64,000 nucleotides of DNA from Flavitalea plasmicola (GCF_030546645.1 NZ_JAUOTO010000008.1:248001-312000), one strand, 5' to 3'; counted from the first letter of the stretch, positions 44,654 through 54,236 are shown. Notes: generated by a model from the sequence alone, not told the origin. Program-made: numbers and translations.

Positions 44654-45679
44654 ATGCAAAGACTCATAATTATATTCTGCCTGGTAGCCGCACAGCGCCT
44701 GTGCGCGCAGACCGCCACCGGTTCCTGGTATGGTCGTGCTGACGTGGAAATGGCCGGCATGCACAACAACTACCTGACTGAGCTGGTCATCAAACAAAAA
44801 GGCAATCGGGTTGACGGCATCTTCGGCTATTACTTCCGGGACAAATACCAAAGCTTTTTCGTCCATGGACGCTATAACCCCAAGACCCGGGAGGTGATCA
44901 TCCTGAATATTCCCATCATCTATTTTAATTCCAACTCCACGGTCAACAGCATCGACTGCAATACCAATTTCATCGGCGTTATCATTAGGAGCAAGGTCGG
45001 CAGCACCCTGAAAGGCTCCTTTTACCATGATGAAAAATACAAATACTTATGCCCCGACCTTAAGGTCTCCTATACGCTGGATCGGGATGATCAGCAGCAC
45101 GACAGCCTGCAGGAAATGACGGTGTCCAACGGAAAGATGTGGAAACCCCAGCCGGATGACTTCGTCGTGGATGCCGTGAAGACAGATCAGAAGCCCCCTC
45201 CCTCTGCCCCCCCGGCCGTTACCAGGCAGGATACCCCCCTCACTGCCCGCGTCGAAGCGCCTGTGCAGCCCACAGCCTCCATTGCCGATCCCGCAAAGGA
45301 GGAGAGCAAGCTCATTGCCGAGTCCTATTCCAAAAGAAAAGAGATCGTTACCAGGACATTGGAAGTGGAATCCGACTCCGTGCGGCTGAGCTTTTACGAC
45401 AATGGAGATATAGATGGGGACAGTATATCCGTATTCGTCAACAACCAGGTGATCCTCACGCACCAGGAGCTGGCTTCCAGGGCCCTGACCATGTACCTGC
45501 ACCTGGACAGCACCCTGGATGTGAACGAGGTCAGCATGTTTGCTGAAAACCTGGGCAAATACCCTCCCAATACAGCCCTCATGGTAGTGACAGATGGAAA
45601 GAACAGGTATGAAGTGTTTATGAGCAGCAGCCTGACCGAGAATGCCACCATCCGGATAAAAAGGAAAAAGGGCCATTAA
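44654..45679 (+). CDS. Secreted protein of unknown function
   Basis: A 341-residue protein from the ATG at 44654 (a TTG lies one codon upstream). It has a signal peptide (MQRLIIIFCLVAAQRLCA, before QTATGSW) and an N-terminal beta domain. A Pro/Ala-rich linker follows (about 185-225, PPPSAPPAVTRQDTPLT), then a C-terminal beta domain (about 240-341, DSVRLSFYDNGDIDGDSISVFVNNQ). The last block occurs in other Bacteroidota secreted proteins as far as I recall, without known function. A terminator overlaps the stop codon. Confidence 0.8.
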   Translation: MQRLIIIFCLVAAQRLCAQTATGSWYGRADVEMAGMHNNYLTELVIKQKGNRVDGIFGYYFRDKYQSFFVHGRYNPKTREVIILNIPIIYFNSNSTVNSIDCNTNFIGVIIRSKVGSTLKGSFYHDEKYKYLCPDLKVSYTLDRDDQQHDSLQEMTVSNGKMWKPQPDDFVVDAVKTDQKPPPSAPPAVTRQDTPLTARVEAPVQPTASIADPAKEESKLIAESYSKRKEIVTRTLEVESDSVRLSFYDNGDIDGDSISVFVNNQVILTHQELASRALTMYLHLDSTLDVNEVSMFAENLGKYPPNTALMVVTDGKNRYEVFMSSSLTENATIRIKRKKGH

Positions 45680-45691
45680 AGGCCCTTTTTT
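45665..45691. terminator. Bidirectional rho-independent terminator
   Basis: The stem AAAGGGCC/GGCCCTTT has a short loop containing the stop codon of the upstream gene, with an A-run on the left and a T-run on the right. It lies between that gene and the convergent parC, so it can serve both. Confidence 0.85.
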
Positions 45692-45693
45692 CG

Positions 45694-48216
45694 TTATAGA
45701 TCAAGCTCCGTCTGCGGAGACTCTTTAGCTTCCTCTTTGTGGCCCCACTCCACTTCCACGCTCTTGCTGAAGTCAAAAAGCTTACTGCCTACCGCTTTCC
45801 ATCCCATGATCTCAACAAAGCCGGCGATCTTGATCTTCTGGGTCCTGGCCTGGGCGCCCCTGCCTGATTTAATGACGGCAATAGGTTCCGGATGCAGGGT
45901 GACGGCCTCCAGCCTGTTGCCTTCGCCTTCCTTGATAAAAAGGAATTTATTATGCAGCGTGGTGGTCTCGATCTTGAATCGCTTGACGTTGAACTGCAGC
46001 TTCTCATTATCCAGGTAAATGGCAGTAATGATCCTCTCCGGGTCGAACTTGCGGATCTCGACGATCTTTTCAGCATCAAAACGCTGCGTGAGCTCGGTAT
46101 CGGTGATCTCGTAGTTGCCATCGGAGTAAATGACGAGCAGCTTTTCATCCGTATCGAAGCTGCCCAGGTATTCTCCTTTTTCTTCCATGTTCAATCTTCC
46201 GAAAGTAGCGTCAAACCAAAGCTTGCGGCCACTGAGCGTGGACTTGCCGGCTTCCTTGAACTTCACCGTCCGGATGGGGTACTTCGTCACCTGGTTGCCC
46301 AGGCTGCTGCGGTTCTTCACCTCCAGCGTCTCGAAATAAAAATCGAATTCCTTGATACGCGCGGAGCTGCTGGGGCTGAGAATGATCCTGACGACCTCCG
46401 CTTCTCCATTGGGGTTGGCAGTGAAATAATGCACCCGGCTCTTCGCATCCTCCTTGGCAAGATCATATTCCCGGTCGCGGGTTACCCCCGTTACATTAAA
46501 TCGCTTGGCATAGCTGACGCCGGACTTGCCGTCCACATAGATCATGTTATACGTGGTCCGCTCGTCATTCTTCCGGAAAACGGCGACATGGATAATATCC
46601 TTTCCGATAAATGCCTTTTCCGCCACTTTCACCACTTTCATCTTGCCCCCTTTGGTAAAGGCAATGATGTCGTCCAGGTCCGAACAATCCGCGACAAATT
46701 CATCTTTCTTCAGGCCCGTACCGATAAAACCTTCCGATCTGTTGACATACAGCTTAACGTTGGCGATGGCCACCTGCTGCGCCTGGATGGCCTCGAACAG
46801 CTTGATCTCCGTCTTACGTTCCCTCCCCTTTCCATACTTCTTAAGGAGATTGTCATAATAAGCGACGGCGAAATCCACCAGGTTGTTCAGATCATGCCGC
46901 ACCTGCTTCATATCGGCCTCCAGCCCCTTGATCTGGGCGTTCAGCTCATCGATGTCCAGCCGGTAGATCCTGCGCACGGGCTTCTCGGTAAGCTTGATGA
47001 TATCCTCCCGGCTGATGTCCCTCTTCAATTGCTTGCGGAAGGGCTCGAAAGCCTTCGCAATCGCGGTTAATACCTTCTCCCAGGTCTCATGCTTTTTTTC
47101 CAGCTCCTTATAGATCTTCTCTTCGAAGAATATTTTTTCCAGGGAGGTATAATGCCATTTCTCCTGCAGCTCTGCCAGCCGGATCTCCAGTTCCCTTTTC
47201 AACAGCTCCTTCGTATGGTCCACGGACAGTGTCAGCAGCTCCCGGACACCCAGGAACTGCGGCTTCTGGTCGGAAATGACACAGGCATTGGGGGAAATGC
47301 TCACCTCGCAATCTGTAAAGGCATACAGCGCGTCGATGGTGATATCCGGCGAAATGCCCGGCGCCAGGTCCACCTGTACCTCTACTTCCGCGGCCGTGTT
47401 ATCCGTCACTTTTTTGATCTTGATCTTACCCTGGTCATTGGCCTTGATGATGGAATCTATCAGCTGGGAAGTGGTAACGCCATAAGGAACATCCTTGATG
47501 AGCAGCGTTTTCTTATCCAATTCCTCTATACGCGTTCTTACCCGGACCTTTCCACCCCGTTTGCCATCATTGTAGTTGGTGATGTCGATCATTCCCGCCG
47601 TCAGAAAATCCGGGTACAGTTCGAACTTTTTGTTTTTTAAATATTTGATAGCAGCTTCACAGAGCTCGATAAAATTATGAGGCAGGATCTTGGTAGCTAG
47701 TCCGACCGCAATGCCTTCTGCCCCATGAGCCAGCAACAGGGGAAATTTCATCGGAAGAGTGACCGGTTCGTTCTTACGACCGTCATAGCTCAGCTGCCAT
47801 TCGGTGGTCTTGGCATTGAATGCGACCTCCAACGCGAATTTGCTGAGACGCGCCTCGATATACCGGCTGGCGGCAGCATCATCCCCCGTACGCACATCTC
47901 CCCAGTTGCCCTGTGTGTCGATGAGCAGGTCCTTTTGCCCCATATTCACCAGGGCCTCGCCGATGCTCGCATCCCCGTGCGGATGGTATTGCATGCTTTG
48001 TCCGATGATATTGGCCACCTTGTTGAATCGCCCGTCATCCATTTCCTTCATGGAATGCAGTATGCGCCGTTGCACGGGCTTGAGCCCATCCTCTACAGCA
48101 GGCACCGCACGCTCGAGGATCACATAAGACGCATAGTCCAGGAACCAGTTCTTGTATTGCCCGGTGACCCCGGACTCATTTTCGTGAAAATCGTCAGCTA
48201 TTTTGATCTTGGCCAT
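45694..48216 (-). CDS. parC: DNA topoisomerase IV subunit A
   Basis: The 840-residue protein has the breakage-reunion domain with VEDGLKPVQRRILHSM, the HPHGDASIGEALV region (where quinolone-resistance changes occur), and the catalytic tyrosine Tyr119 in DDAAASRYIEARLS. A coiled-coil gate (YDNLLKKYGKGRERKTE) and a C-terminal beta-propeller follow. I call it ParC rather than GyrA because its likely partner on the same strand is ParE-type and because of the reduced C-terminal repeats. It unlinks daughter chromosomes. Three small unrelated genes separate it from parE. Confidence 0.9.
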   Translation of the reverse strand: MAKIKIADDFHENESGVTGQYKNWFLDYASYVILERAVPAVEDGLKPVQRRILHSMKEMDDGRFNKVANIIGQSMQYHPHGDASIGEALVNMGQKDLLIDTQGNWGDVRTGDDAAASRYIEARLSKFALEVAFNAKTTEWQLSYDGRKNEPVTLPMKFPLLLAHGAEGIAVGLATKILPHNFIELCEAAIKYLKNKKFELYPDFLTAGMIDITNYNDGKRGGKVRVRTRIEELDKKTLLIKDVPYGVTTSQLIDSIIKANDQGKIKIKKVTDNTAAEVEVQVDLAPGISPDITIDALYAFTDCEVSISPNACVISDQKPQFLGVRELLTLSVDHTKELLKRELEIRLAELQEKWHYTSLEKIFFEEKIYKELEKKHETWEKVLTAIAKAFEPFRKQLKRDISREDIIKLTEKPVRRIYRLDIDELNAQIKGLEADMKQVRHDLNNLVDFAVAYYDNLLKKYGKGRERKTEIKLFEAIQAQQVAIANVKLYVNRSEGFIGTGLKKDEFVADCSDLDDIIAFTKGGKMKVVKVAEKAFIGKDIIHVAVFRKNDERTTYNMIYVDGKSGVSYAKRFNVTGVTRDREYDLAKEDAKSRVHYFTANPNGEAEVVRIILSPSSSARIKEFDFYFETLEVKNRSSLGNQVTKYPIRTVKFKEAGKSTLSGRKLWFDATFGRLNMEEKGEYLGSFDTDEKLLVIYSDGNYEITDTELTQRFDAEKIVEIRKFDPERIITAIYLDNEKLQFNVKRFKIETTTLHNKFLFIKEGEGNRLEAVTLHPEPIAVIKSGRGAQARTQKIKIAGFVEIMGWKAVGSKLFDFSKSVEVEWGHKEEAKESPQTELDL

Positions 48217-48243
48217 AATAAAATATGATAAACACTATTTTTT

Positions 48244-48630
48244 CTATCCTTCATACAATTCCAGCGGCTGCCCATTGGGATCGATAAAGAAAACAAATCT
48301 CCTTTGCGTTAGCGCATCTACCCGCACTGCCTCCACTTCCACTCCTTTTGCACGTAATTCCGCAGCGGCGGCATCGACGTCGTCCACTGCAAAAGCCAGA
48401 TGTCGCAAGCCCTTGGCTTCAGGATAGCTGCCTCTTTCCCGGTAATCGGGAAAAGAGAAAAGCTCCACCTGGTACTTACCCCCGATCGACAGGTCCAGCT
48501 TATAGGAATCCCGTTCTTTTCGATACGTTTCCCGGATGATCTCAAAACCCAGCACCTCCGTGTAGAACCGCTTGCTTCGCTCATAATCATCCGTCAGGAT
48601 CGCTATATGATGGATCGCTTTTATATTCAT
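48244..48630 (-). CDS. Glyoxalase/VOC-superfamily metalloprotein (YaeR/SMU1112c-like)
   Basis: The 128-residue protein has two beta-alpha-beta-beta-beta units of the VOC fold. Metal-type residues are His8 in KAIHHIAIL and in GLRHLAFAV, and a C-terminal Glu in GQPLELYEG. It is closest to the small glyoxalase I-like group. Substrate unknown. It sits between DUF4260 and parC on the same strand with 7- and 27-bp gaps. Confidence 0.92.
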   Translation of the reverse strand: MNIKAIHHIAILTDDYERSKRFYTEVLGFEIIRETYRKERDSYKLDLSIGGKYQVELFSFPDYRERGSYPEAKGLRHLAFAVDDVDAAAAELRAKGVEVEAVRVDALTQRRFVFFIDPNGQPLELYEG

Positions 48631-48637
48631 TTCCCCT

Positions 48638-49009
48638 CTATTCTTTAATAACCTTCGCCGCCTTGCCGATCTTACCCAAATGGGTGTCCTGAAAACCGCT
48701 GAAATATTTCAGCCCATAACCCATCCCTCTGTCCATGCACGAGTGCCCAAAAAGGATCAATCCGCCAAATTCAAGCGCTTCGTTCACCGTGTACAGTCCC
48801 ACCAGGTAAACAAGAACTGCAACCCCTTTGTGATGCACAATATTGTAACATACGGCTCCCACCTTGCTCCCGGCCAGGTAACCCAGCATGCTCAGGTCTG
48901 GGGCCAGGATCCAGATCAGCCACCACCACCACGAATAATGCAGTTGGCCAACTAAACAAATGCTCAGCAGGAACATCGCCGCCTCTTCCCATTTGATCAG
49001 GTTTTTCAT
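48638..49009 (-). CDS. DUF4260 family membrane protein
   Basis: The 123-residue protein has four hydrophobic segments and the family features WWWWLIWILAPDLSMLGYLAG, YNIVHHKGVAVLVYL and FGHSCMDRGMGYGLKY. DUF4260 is a small integral membrane family with no known function. It is part of the parE-to-parC gene run, 10 bp after the DUF1835 gene. Confidence 0.88.
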   Translation of the reverse strand: MKNLIKWEEAAMFLLSICLVGQLHYSWWWWLIWILAPDLSMLGYLAGSKVGAVCYNIVHHKGVAVLVYLVGLYTVNEALEFGGLILFGHSCMDRGMGYGLKYFSGFQDTHLGKIGKAAKVIKE

Positions 49010-49019
49010 GTCTGCTCCT

Positions 49020-49859
49020 TTATACAGGCTGCTCCGTCACCGGAACACCGGCCTTTGTCTTGATCTCAAAATCCTTCATACCTTTCAGGTCTCCCTGGAA
49101 CTCGATCTCGCCGGCAGCAATCAATTGCTTGAGCCGCCATAGCAGGTAGGCATCTCCCGTAGTCTGCTTCGCCTTGCTGAGGAACTGATGGATCAGCTTG
49201 CTCGCTTTTATCCAATCCCCCGTAATGAACTTCCTGAGTTCCTCATCAAAAAAATCATATCCATGCTGCGCCAGCTTTTTACCGCCTTCCAGCGTACGTA
49301 CTCCCTTATCCTCGTTGCAAAGCCTGCTCCATTCGTCCGGGTCGATCTCGAATTCGCTCAGCGTAATGGGCCGGGCCAGCTTACGGGCTTTCAGGAATTC
49401 CCGGGCGGGTATCTCAAAGAGGTTCACCGGGTAAAAAATAAGGCCTTTTTCGTTGATAAAAGGCAGGTTGTTCAGGTAAAGGATAAAGATCCTCCCCTGA
49501 AAATCCTTCAGCTGGCTCATCAGCCAGTAATAACCGCTGACATCATGCTTGTTCTGGGCAGCCCAGATCCACACGATCTCCGAAGGCGCTTGCCCCAGCT
49601 TGTCCTTCAGGGCAGCTACTGAAGCCAGGTCATCCCGTACTTCCCCGCTGTCCACCCTTCCCTCGTAATCCCCCCCTGCCAGCACGCCCCTCCACCATTC
49701 CTTCCGGGCAGCCCAACCTTCAGCAGTATATATATCTTTCAAAGGTCCCACCGCAAAGTCGTCTTCTATCAGGATCACTTCTCCCGCCAGGGAAGGCTCC
49801 AGTTCGAAGGATCTTTTCAATGCGTCTACGTCATTACGTTGAAAAACGATGTGGATCAT
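49020..49859 (-). CDS. DUF1835 domain-containing protein
   Basis: The 279-residue soluble protein has the DUF1835 N-terminal domain (MIHIVFQRNDVDALKRSFELEP, VILIEDDFAVGPLKDIYTAEG) and a C-terminal helical domain (KGVRTLEGGKKLAQHGYDFFDEELRKFI). Members are common in Bacteroidota and Firmicutes without known function. It starts 48 bp downstream of parE on the same strand. Confidence 0.88.
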   Translation of the reverse strand: MIHIVFQRNDVDALKRSFELEPSLAGEVILIEDDFAVGPLKDIYTAEGWAARKEWWRGVLAGGDYEGRVDSGEVRDDLASVAALKDKLGQAPSEIVWIWAAQNKHDVSGYYWLMSQLKDFQGRIFILYLNNLPFINEKGLIFYPVNLFEIPAREFLKARKLARPITLSEFEIDPDEWSRLCNEDKGVRTLEGGKKLAQHGYDFFDEELRKFITGDWIKASKLIHQFLSKAKQTTGDAYLLWRLKQLIAAGEIEFQGDLKGMKDFEIKTKAGVPVTEQPV

Positions 49860-49907
49860 ATAAGCCTGAAATTTATTTTGTAAAAATATCCACTGGAATA
49901 ATTGCAG

Positions 49908-51806
49908 CTATGCTGCAGCCGGATTATCTCCTATCAGATCAACCTCGACCTTCAGGTTATTGATAATGAACTCCTGTCTTTCCTGGGTGTTCTTACCCAT
50001 ATAATATTCCAGTATCTGCTGGATATGGGTCTCCGGCATGATCATCACCGGCTGCACACGCATGTCGGCGCCGATAAAACGGGCGAATTCGTCCGGTGAT
50101 ATCTCTCCCAATCCTTTGAAGCGCGTGATCTCGGGCTTGCCGCCTAATTTCTTGATAGCCGCCTGCTTCTCCGACTCGTCATAGCAATAAATGGTCTCCT
50201 GCTTGTTGCGCACCCTGAACAAAGGGGTCTCCAGGATATACACATGTCCATTCTTTACCAGGTCAGGAAAGAATTGCAGAAAGAAGGTCATCAGCAGCAA
50301 GCGTATATGCATCCCGTCTACATCGGCATCGGTGGCGATAACGATCTTATTGTAACGCAGCCCCTCGATACCATCTTCCACATTCAGCGCATGCTGCAGC
50401 AGGTTGAATTCCTCATTCTCATAGACCACTTTCTTGGTAAGGCCATAACAGTTGAGCGGCTTGCCCCGAAGACTGAACACCGCCTGCCTTTCCACATCCC
50501 GGGCCTTGGTGATGCTGCCGCTGGCGGAGTCCCCTTCTGTGATAAAGATGGTGCTCTCCTTTTGTTTCTCCAATGTCTGCTCCTTATCCTTACCCGTTGG
50601 CTCCTCGTTGTAATGAAACCGGCAGTCACGCAGCTTCTTATTATGCAAATTGGCCTTCTTCGCCCTTTCGTTTGCCAGCTTTTTGATGCCGGCCAGCTCC
50701 TTTCTCTCCTTCTCATTCTGCTCGATCCGCTTTTTCAGGGCGTCGGCTGTAGCAGCGTTCTTGTGGAGATAATTATCCAGCTCTTTCGCCATGAAGTCAT
50801 ATATGAAGTTCTTCATGGAGATCCCGCCTTCGGACATATACTGGCTGCCCAGCTTGGTCTTGGTCTGTGATTCAAACACAGGCTCCACCACCCGCACGGA
50901 AACAGCGGCTGCTATGCTCTGGCGGATATCGGCCGCATCATAATCTTTCTTATAGAAGTCGCGGATGACTTTCACGAATGCCTCCCGGAATGCCTGTTGA
51001 TGCGTTCCCCCCTGCGTGGTATACTGCCCGTTGACAAAGCTGAAGATCTCTTCGCCATAATCGTTATTATGCGTAATGGCTACCTCGATGTCCTCACCTT
51101 TCAGGTGGATGATCGGGTAGCGCAGCTCGTCCTCGTTGGTCTTGCGTTGCAGCAGGTCCAGAAGACCATTCTTCGAAACATATTTCTTGCCGTTAAAGCT
51201 GATGATCAGCCCGGCATTGAGATAACAATAGTTCCAAAGCTGGTTATCCAGGTATTCGTGCTTGAAATTAAAATGCTTGAAGACCGTCTCGTCCGGTATG
51301 AAAGTCACCAGAGTCCCGTTTGGCTCGCTCGTCTTGGCCTCCTTATGTTCTTTTGTAAGGACCCCCTTGGCAAATTCGGCGGTCTTTTCCTTTCCTTCCC
51401 GGTAAGCCGTCACTTTGAAATATTGGCTGAGGGCGTTCACCGCCTTTGTACCTACCCCATTGAGTCCCACTGACTTCTGGAAGGCCTTGCTATCGTATTT
51501 GGCGCCTGTATTGATCTTGCTGACCACATCGACCACCTTTCCCAGCGGAATGCCCCGGCCATAATCCCGGATCGTGACGCTTTTCTGCTCGATGGTAAGT
51601 TCCACCTGCTTGCCATAACCCATGGTATGCTCGTCTATGCAATTGTCAATCACCTCTTTGATCAGAACGTAAATACCGTCATCTGGGCTGCTGCCGTCCC
51701 CGAGCTTGCCAATGTACATACCGGGACGAAGACGAATGTGCTCCCGCCAATCTAAACTTTTGATGCTTTCTTCCGTGTATTCGAACAAATTAGTTTTTTC
51801 TGCCAT
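49908..51806 (-). CDS. parE: DNA topoisomerase IV subunit B
   Basis: A 632-residue protein from the ATG at 51806 ([13 protein letters not shown]); an in-frame upstream start at 51842 would add 12 residues. It has the GHKL ATPase fold ([41 protein letters not shown]), the transducer domain, and the TOPRIM site ([24 protein letters not shown]). It supplies ATP-driven strand passage to ParC. A perfect -7 box lies at 51840-51847. Confidence 0.93.
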   Translation of the reverse strand: MAEKTNLFEYTEESIKSLDWREHIRLRPGMYIGKLGDGSSPDDGIYVLIKEVIDNCIDEHTMGYGKQVELTIEQKSVTIRDYGRGIPLGKVVDVVSKINTGAKYDSKAFQKSVGLNGVGTKAVNALSQYFKVTAYREGKEKTAEFAKGVLTKEHKEAKTSEPNGTLVTFIPDETVFKHFNFKHEYLDNQLWNYCYLNAGLIISFNGKKYVSKNGLLDLLQRKTNEDELRYPIIHLKGEDIEVAITHNNDYGEEIFSFVNGQYTTQGGTHQQAFREAFVKVIRDFYKKDYDAADIRQSIAAAVSVRVVEPVFESQTKTKLGSQYMSEGGISMKNFIYDFMAKELDNYLHKNAATADALKKRIEQNEKERKELAGIKKLANERAKKANLHNKKLRDCRFHYNEEPTGKDKEQTLEKQKESTIFITEGDSASGSITKARDVERQAVFSLRGKPLNCYGLTKKVVYENEEFNLLQHALNVEDGIEGLRYNKIVIATDADVDGMHIRLLLMTFFLQFFPDLVKNGHVYILETPLFRVRNKQETIYCYDESEKQAAIKKLGGKPEITRFKGLGEISPDEFARFIGADMRVQPVMIMPETHIQQILEYYMGKNTQERQEFIINNLKVEVDLIGDNPAAA

Positions 51807-51839
51807 ATCGGGTCGATCGGATTTTTTCCGATAAAGGTC

Positions 51840-51847
51840 CAAATATA
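51840..51847 (-). promoter_or_regulatory. -7 promoter box of parE
   Basis: TATATTTG on the minus strand, an exact TAnnTTTG match 33 bp before the preferred ATG. It supports choosing 51806 rather than 51842 as the start, because the latter would lie inside or before the box. Confidence 0.6.
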
Positions 51848-51943
51848 GGCAAACGAATTTAGAGCCGTCTTATTTCAATTTCTACACATTGTGCATAACG
51901 TGGACCACAGGTCCACTGGCCGAAGGCCCATCATTAGACGTTC

Positions 51944-51984
51944 ACCGGGAATGAGTTATATTTTTTAAAGAAATCATTCCCGGT
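51944..51984. repeat. Third, diverged copy of the hairpin element
   Basis: An 11-bp perfect stem ACCGGGAATGA/TCATTCCCGGT with a 19-base loop. The bases before it (CCGAAGGCCCATCATTAGACG) and the loop start (GTTATATTTT) align with CCGAAGGTCCCAGACATCAGA and GTTACACTTT of the 42789-42971 element. A second hairpin GTGGAC/GTCCAC lies at about 51899-51916. Confidence 0.55.
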
Positions 51985-52013
51985 CATATCGCGAGCAGTC
52001 TTACATTCGCCAT

Positions 52014-53471
52014 ATGACCGAAAAATTTCTGTCCCTGGAAGGGATCTCCGTACAGTTAGGGGGAAAGCAGGTACTTAAAGGATTGGATCTTAACATATTA
52101 AAAGGCGAGCAATGGGCGATCACAGGCCCTTCGGGCAGCGGCAAGTCCGTACTGGCCCACACCCTGATGGGCCGGCATTTCCACAGCGGGACAATAAAAT
52201 ACCACCTGCCGGACACAGCCGGCAAAACAGTCAGGATCGCCATCGTGGAGCAGCAACATCGCTTTTTGAACCGCAGCGGGACCGCAGACCTGTATTATCA
52301 GCAGCGTTTCAACGCCTCGGATGCCGATCAAACCATCACCGTTGAGCAGGAATTGACCCCTTATGCAGACAGGGGATCCCTGCTGGCCTGGGAATGGTTG
52401 GATCTCCTGCATATCCGCCCCCTGCTGGACCGCCCCCTCATCCAGCTGTCCAACGGGGAGAACAAACGGGTACAACTGGCCATTGCCTTACTGGATGCCC
52501 CGGACATGCTCATCCTGGACAACCCTTTCCTGGGACTCGATACGGAAGGAAGAGCCACCCTGCACCAAATTATTAATAAGGCGGCAGAAAAAGGGATCCA
52601 GCTCCTGCTGATCACCTCTCCACGGGAGCTTCCCGCTGCTATTACCCACATCGCCAGGCTGGACCAGGGCGAATGGATATTCCGCGGCATGAAACAGGAT
52701 CTCGGCCCCCTGCCGGAAGCAGAACAGCAAGTAAGACTGGATCCGGGGACCCTGGAACAATTACAGCAACTGTCGGCACAGGAGACCGGGCCATTCTCCA
52801 CAGCCGTAAAGATGGTGGACGTGCATGTGCATTATGGAGAAAAGGTCTTGCTGCAGCATATCCATTGGGAAGTGAGGAAAGGAGAAAGATGGAATGTCAG
52901 CGGACCGAACGGCGCCGGCAAATCCACGCTTTTAAGCCTCATCACCGCAGACAACCCCCAGGCCTATGCCAACGAGATCTGGTTGTTCGATCGCAGACGG
53001 GGCTCCGGCGAGACGATCTGGGAGATCAAGCAGAAAATCGGCTTTGTCTCCCCGGAATTGCACCTCTACTTCGATTACAGCGCCTCTTGTTTCGAGGTCA
53101 TCGCCAGCGGACTCTTCGATACCATCGGCCTCTTTCGCCCTTTGTCCCCGGAACAGGAACAACGCGTGCTGCTATGGATGCGCCTGCTATCCCTGGACAG
53201 CTTGCGTTCGTCTCGGCTGGCGCAACTATCCACCGGACAGCAACGGATGATATTGCTGGCACGGGCCCTCATCAAAAACCCTCCCATGCTGATCCTCGAC
53301 GAACCCTGCCAGGGTCTGGATGAGGAACAAACAAAATATTTCCGCCAGCTGATCGGTTTGTTATGCGAGGCATTCGGCACTACGCTCATCTATGTCAGCC
53401 ACTACCGGGAAGAGCTTCCGGATTGTGTAGACAGGTTCCTCAGGCTGGATAATGGATCGGTGGTTCTATGA
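52014..53471 (+). CDS. Tandem ABC ATPase without membrane domain (ModF/PhrA-like)
   Basis: The 485-residue soluble protein carries two ABC domains. First: Walker A GPSGSGKSVLAHT, signature LSNGENKRVQLA, Walker B LILDNPFLGLD, in which the catalytic Glu after the Asp is Asn. Second: GPNGAGKSTLLSL, LSTGQQRMILLA and LILDEPCQGLD, intact. This domain order fits ModF/photorepair-type ATPases of unclear role; no permease or molybdate gene is adjacent. TACATTCG ends only 4 bp before the start codon, so the message may be nearly leaderless. Confidence 0.88.
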   Translation: MTEKFLSLEGISVQLGGKQVLKGLDLNILKGEQWAITGPSGSGKSVLAHTLMGRHFHSGTIKYHLPDTAGKTVRIAIVEQQHRFLNRSGTADLYYQQRFNASDADQTITVEQELTPYADRGSLLAWEWLDLLHIRPLLDRPLIQLSNGENKRVQLAIALLDAPDMLILDNPFLGLDTEGRATLHQIINKAAEKGIQLLLITSPRELPAAITHIARLDQGEWIFRGMKQDLGPLPEAEQQVRLDPGTLEQLQQLSAQETGPFSTAVKMVDVHVHYGEKVLLQHIHWEVRKGERWNVSGPNGAGKSTLLSLITADNPQAYANEIWLFDRRRGSGETIWEIKQKIGFVSPELHLYFDYSASCFEVIASGLFDTIGLFRPLSPEQEQRVLLWMRLLSLDSLRSSRLAQLSTGQQRMILLARALIKNPPMLILDEPCQGLDEEQTKYFRQLIGLLCEAFGTTLIYVSHYREELPDCVDRFLRLDNGSVVL

Positions 53472-53773
53472 AATGTTAAGAGAAATGAAAAATTATCCTA
53501 CGTCTGTTCCTCCTGAAAAAAAATGCGCTGAAATTTTACAGATCGCCAAAACCCTTTACCATAGAGGGATACAGCATACTAACGTTAACGCATACCCTAT
53601 TCAAACAACAGCCTCTTTGTAGAAATATTTCCACAGTGGCCATCCGCCCAAACCCCTCATTTAAAAAAATTATGGCATAGTCCTTGTCTGCATATATACA
53701 GATTCCCTCCCCTGATGCGTAGATTGGATTAGTGGTTTTGAACAGTAATTCTTCATTCTTAAATTCGCTATGT
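53472..53773. other. 302-bp intergenic region
   Basis: No convincing gene. TGGCATAGTCCTTGT at 53673-53687 resembles a sigma-54 -24/-12 element (GG and GT 10 bases apart) and could drive the small gene at 53774. A minus-strand frame crossing the region looks non-coding. Confidence 0.5.
53673..53687 (+). promoter_or_regulatory. Possible sigma-54-like promoter upstream of small secreted protein
   Basis: TGGCAT at -24 and TTGT at -12 with correct 10-base spacing between the GG and GT dinucleotides. It lies 87 bp before the start codon. Weak evidence. Confidence 0.28.
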
Positions 53774-54091
53774 ATGAAATTCACAGGTATTAAGCTGGCG
53801 GCCGTAACATTTGCCGCAGCAGGGCTATTTGCATTCAACAGTCTCAGATCTGGCTCTATTAAAGGAACGGTATCTCCTACAGACGGAGCCGTAAGAGCCT
53901 GGGCCGAGTCGTCGACAGATACTTTAAGAGCCCCCGTCATCAATGGCGCTTACGAGATCACCGACGCAAAGCCCGGCGCTTATAAAGTCATCATAGAAGC
54001 CAAGCCGCCTTACAAAAATGCAGCAAAGGATGGCATTACAGTCACAGACGGGCAGGCCACTGATGCCGGCGAGATCAAGCTGGAAAAGTAA
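53774..54091 (+). CDS. Small secreted carboxypeptidase-regulatory-like domain protein
   Basis: A 105-residue protein from the ATG at 53774 (MKFTGIKLAAVTFAAAGLF). A signal peptide (about 1-26) is followed by one Ig-like CarboxypepD_reg-type repeat (GSIKGTVSPTDGAVRAWAES, NGAYEITDAKPGAYKVIIEA, ITVTDGQATDAGEIKLEK). Such domains often sit at the start of SusC/TonB receptors; here it stands alone, as a small periplasmic or secreted protein. A GTG at 53732 would precede the signal peptide and is less likely. A hairpin terminator-like repeat follows. Confidence 0.82.
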   Translation: MKFTGIKLAAVTFAAAGLFAFNSLRSGSIKGTVSPTDGAVRAWAESSTDTLRAPVINGAYEITDAKPGAYKVIIEAKPPYKNAAKDGITVTDGQATDAGEIKLEK

Positions 54092-54120
54092 AGATGCTGT
54101 AGGATAAGTGGTCTAGTAAG

Positions 54121-54165
54121 ATCAGAGGCTGTCCCCGATAAGCGCGATGGCCTCTGATCATTTTA
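54121..54165 (+). terminator. Probable terminator of the small secreted gene
   Basis: A 9-bp perfect stem ATCAGAGGC/GCCTCTGAT with a 20-base loop, followed by CATTTTAAGG, 30 bp after the stop codon. Confidence 0.5.
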
Positions 54166-54236
54166 AGGAGTTCCCCCTCCTTTTTAACATATCCACAAGT
54201 AATTGATATTAAACATTATAGGATTAATTTTATGTG

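Noticed and set aside
45892..47070. 392-codon plus-strand frame opposite parC
   Set aside because: Shadow frame over the conserved parC sequence.
53536..53943. 135-codon minus-strand frame opposite the small carboxypeptidase-regulatory-like gene
   Set aside because: The plus-strand gene has a clear signal peptide and domain; the minus frame has neither.
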